Source: Acidobacteriaceae bacterium (GTDB taxonomy: Bacteria; Acidobacteriota; Terriglobia; Terriglobales; Acidobacteriaceae). Taken from it: DNA of 8,009 nucleotides. The number at the start of each line of letters is the position of its first letter. Position 1 is the stretch's first letter. Of the stretch, positions 6,959 to 8,009 are shown piece after piece. Position numbers and translations under genes: made by a program. The notes beneath the pieces are model-generated. The model had not been told where the DNA came from and searched no databases. It saw only the letters and a program-made list of their open reading frames with translations. The DNA is taken from NCBI GenBank assembly GCA_003139975.1, contig PLHN01000482.1:1-8009 (forward strand), read 5' to 3'.

Positions 6959-7197
6959 CCGACGCGGCGGGAGTAGGAATCAGGATTCGCAGGAACTCAG
7001 CGTCAGCGCGACCCCCCGAAATCCAGTGCCAGTGCCGGTGGGTTTCCCGCGGGTTAACCTTGCAACCAAGTAGTGAAAGAAAGCTTCCGTATCGCCGAGG
7101 ATCCATCCAGAAGCGGGTTCCGATGCCGGTGCGGTAGCTGTGCCACAGTCCGCTCATGCGGCCGACGGCCCTCTCGAGGTCAAAGGAAAGATTTCGG
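6959..7197. other. Intergenic stretch with a coding-like relic on the minus strand
   Basis: No complete gene is supported here. On the minus strand an ATG at 7157 opens a short frame (to 6897, overlapping the AI-2E 3' end). The stretch from about 7200 to 7100 reads in one frame as plausible protein (LERAVGRMSGLWHS, then YRTGIGTRFWMDP). Around and just after the ATG the third codon positions are almost all G or C, as in real genes of this window; further on, codon use becomes mixed. This resembles the N-terminal remnant of a lost gene, but I do not recognise the family. The gap also holds a near-palindrome centred on CCCGCGGG (7046-7053) flanked by GGTT and AACC, and a doubled CAGTGC (7024-7035). 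No terminator for the AI-2E gene is evident. Confidence 0.3.
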
Positions 7198-7225
7198 TTG
7201 ACACTTCTATTTATCGTTTTATACT
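7198..7225 (+). promoter_or_regulatory. Sigma70-like promoter of perR-katG
   Basis: A perfect TTGACA (7198-7203) is separated by 16 bases from TATACT (7220-7225), a five-of-six match to the -10 consensus. Transcription would begin near 7232, about 12 bases before the perR ATG. This is the strongest promoter in the window. Confidence 0.7.
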
Positions 7226-7230
7226 CGTTC

Positions 7231-7241
7231 TTATCCGATAA
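7231..7241. promoter_or_regulatory. Candidate PerR/Fur-type operator (TTATC-c-GATAA palindrome)
   Basis: TTATC and GATAA flank a single central base, giving an 11-bp perfect 5-1-5 inverted repeat across the predicted transcription start and just before the perR ATG. The known PerR box of Bacillus is a 7-1-7 AT-rich palindrome, TTATAATnATTATAA, whose outer TTAT and ATAA are echoed here. A second TTATC lies at 7211-7215, exactly 20 bp upstream, inside the promoter spacer. Autoregulation by PerR is inferred from position and symmetry. Confidence 0.45.
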
Positions 7242-7243
7242 TC

Positions 7244-7672
7244 ATGCGCTTTACCCATGAGCAGTTTCGTGAGCTGGCCGCGAAGCACGGTTTGGCGGTC
7301 ACGCACCAGCGTCAGGTGGTCTATGAGGCCGTCATAGCATCCCATGGACACTATTCCCCTGAAGACGTTTACGCCACGGTGCGGCGCCGCATTCCGTCCA
7401 TTTCTGTGGCTACGGTCTACAACAACCTGCGGCTTTTCATCGAGTGCGGGATGCTGCGCGAGGTCAGCCCTCATGCGACCACGCTGCGCGTGGACGGCAA
7501 CCTCAAACCGCATCACCATCTGGTCTGCTCCCGCTGCAAATCGGTGCAGGACATCGAAGGTGAGTTCATCGATTTCAAGCGGCTATCCCGGCACGTGCCG
7601 GATGGCTTTGATCTGACGCAGCCATTGATCGAGGTTTTTGGCCTCTGTCGCCGCTGCAGCACCAAGAAATAG
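7244..7672 (+). CDS. perR: PerR-type peroxide-sensing Fur-family repressor
   Basis: The 142-residue protein has a Fur-family winged-helix domain (LAVTHQRQVVYEAV, then SVATVYNNLRLFIECG as recognition region) and a C-terminal dimerisation and metal domain. The structural zinc site is complete: Cys95/Cys98 (CSRC) and Cys135/Cys138 (CRRC). The regulatory-site ligands of Bacillus subtilis PerR (His37, Asp85, His91, His93, Asp104) match His36, Asp84, His90, His92 and Asp103 here, each shifted by one with spacing preserved. Asp at the 104 position, where Fur proteins carry Glu, is associated with peroxide sensing by metal-catalysed histidine oxidation. It is therefore expected to repress peroxide-defence genes and release on oxidation. 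katG starts 45 bp downstream on the same strand, the expected target and a probable operon partner, as in furA-katG of mycobacteria. ATG 7244 gives the usual length; no Shine-Dalgarno sequence fits the short predicted leader. Confidence 0.93.
   Translation: MRFTHEQFRELAAKHGLAVTHQRQVVYEAVIASHGHYSPEDVYATVRRRIPSISVATVYNNLRLFIECGMLREVSPHATTLRVDGNLKPHHHLVCSRCKSVQDIEGEFIDFKRLSRHVPDGFDLTQPLIEVFGLCRRCSTKK

Positions 7673-8009
<337 letters not shown>

Overview
The window holds seven protein-coding genes and no mobile element, CRISPR array or RNA gene that I can support. The sequence is GC-rich, with G/C-biased third codon positions. The gene set is a CarD-type RNA polymerase regulator, a Ser/Thr kinase fused to a TolB-like beta-propeller, an undecaprenyl-diphosphate synthase with a TSGEMRLSNF signature, and a PerR-katG pair. 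Together these suggest a soil-type member of the Acidobacteriota. That is an inference from family resemblance; no rRNA or marker gene settles it.

Layout: (1) The window opens inside carD (+), which lacks only its first few codons. (2) A short GC-rich hairpin region leads to an HtrA/Deg-like serine protease with one PDZ domain (+). (3) After about 117 bp comes uppS (+), which makes the lipid carrier for cell-wall synthesis. (4) A ruvX/yqgF gene (-) converges on uppS. (5) Divergent from ruvX is a large receptor-like gene (+): a cytoplasmic protein kinase, one membrane helix, and an extracytoplasmic propeller. (6) A 127-bp gap with a TGAC-containing repeat leads to an AI-2E/PerM-family membrane protein (+). 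(7) A 285-bp gap, which may hold a gene relic on the minus strand, precedes a PerR-type peroxide sensor (+) with a clear sigma70-like promoter and a palindrome between the promoter and the start codon. (8) The first 97 codons of katG follow and run off the right edge.

Functionally this is mostly a housekeeping neighbourhood: transcription control, protein quality control, cell-wall lipid carrier, and RNA processing or recombination. It has one signalling gene and one peroxide-stress operon. The best-supported functional unit is perR-katG, where every metal ligand of the regulator can be placed and the peroxidase it would control lies 45 bp downstream. I found no convincing new multi-gene system. 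The most useful leads are the candidate PerR operator, the very short or absent leaders of several genes, the TGAC repeat, and the unexplained coding-like stretch between the AI-2E gene and perR.
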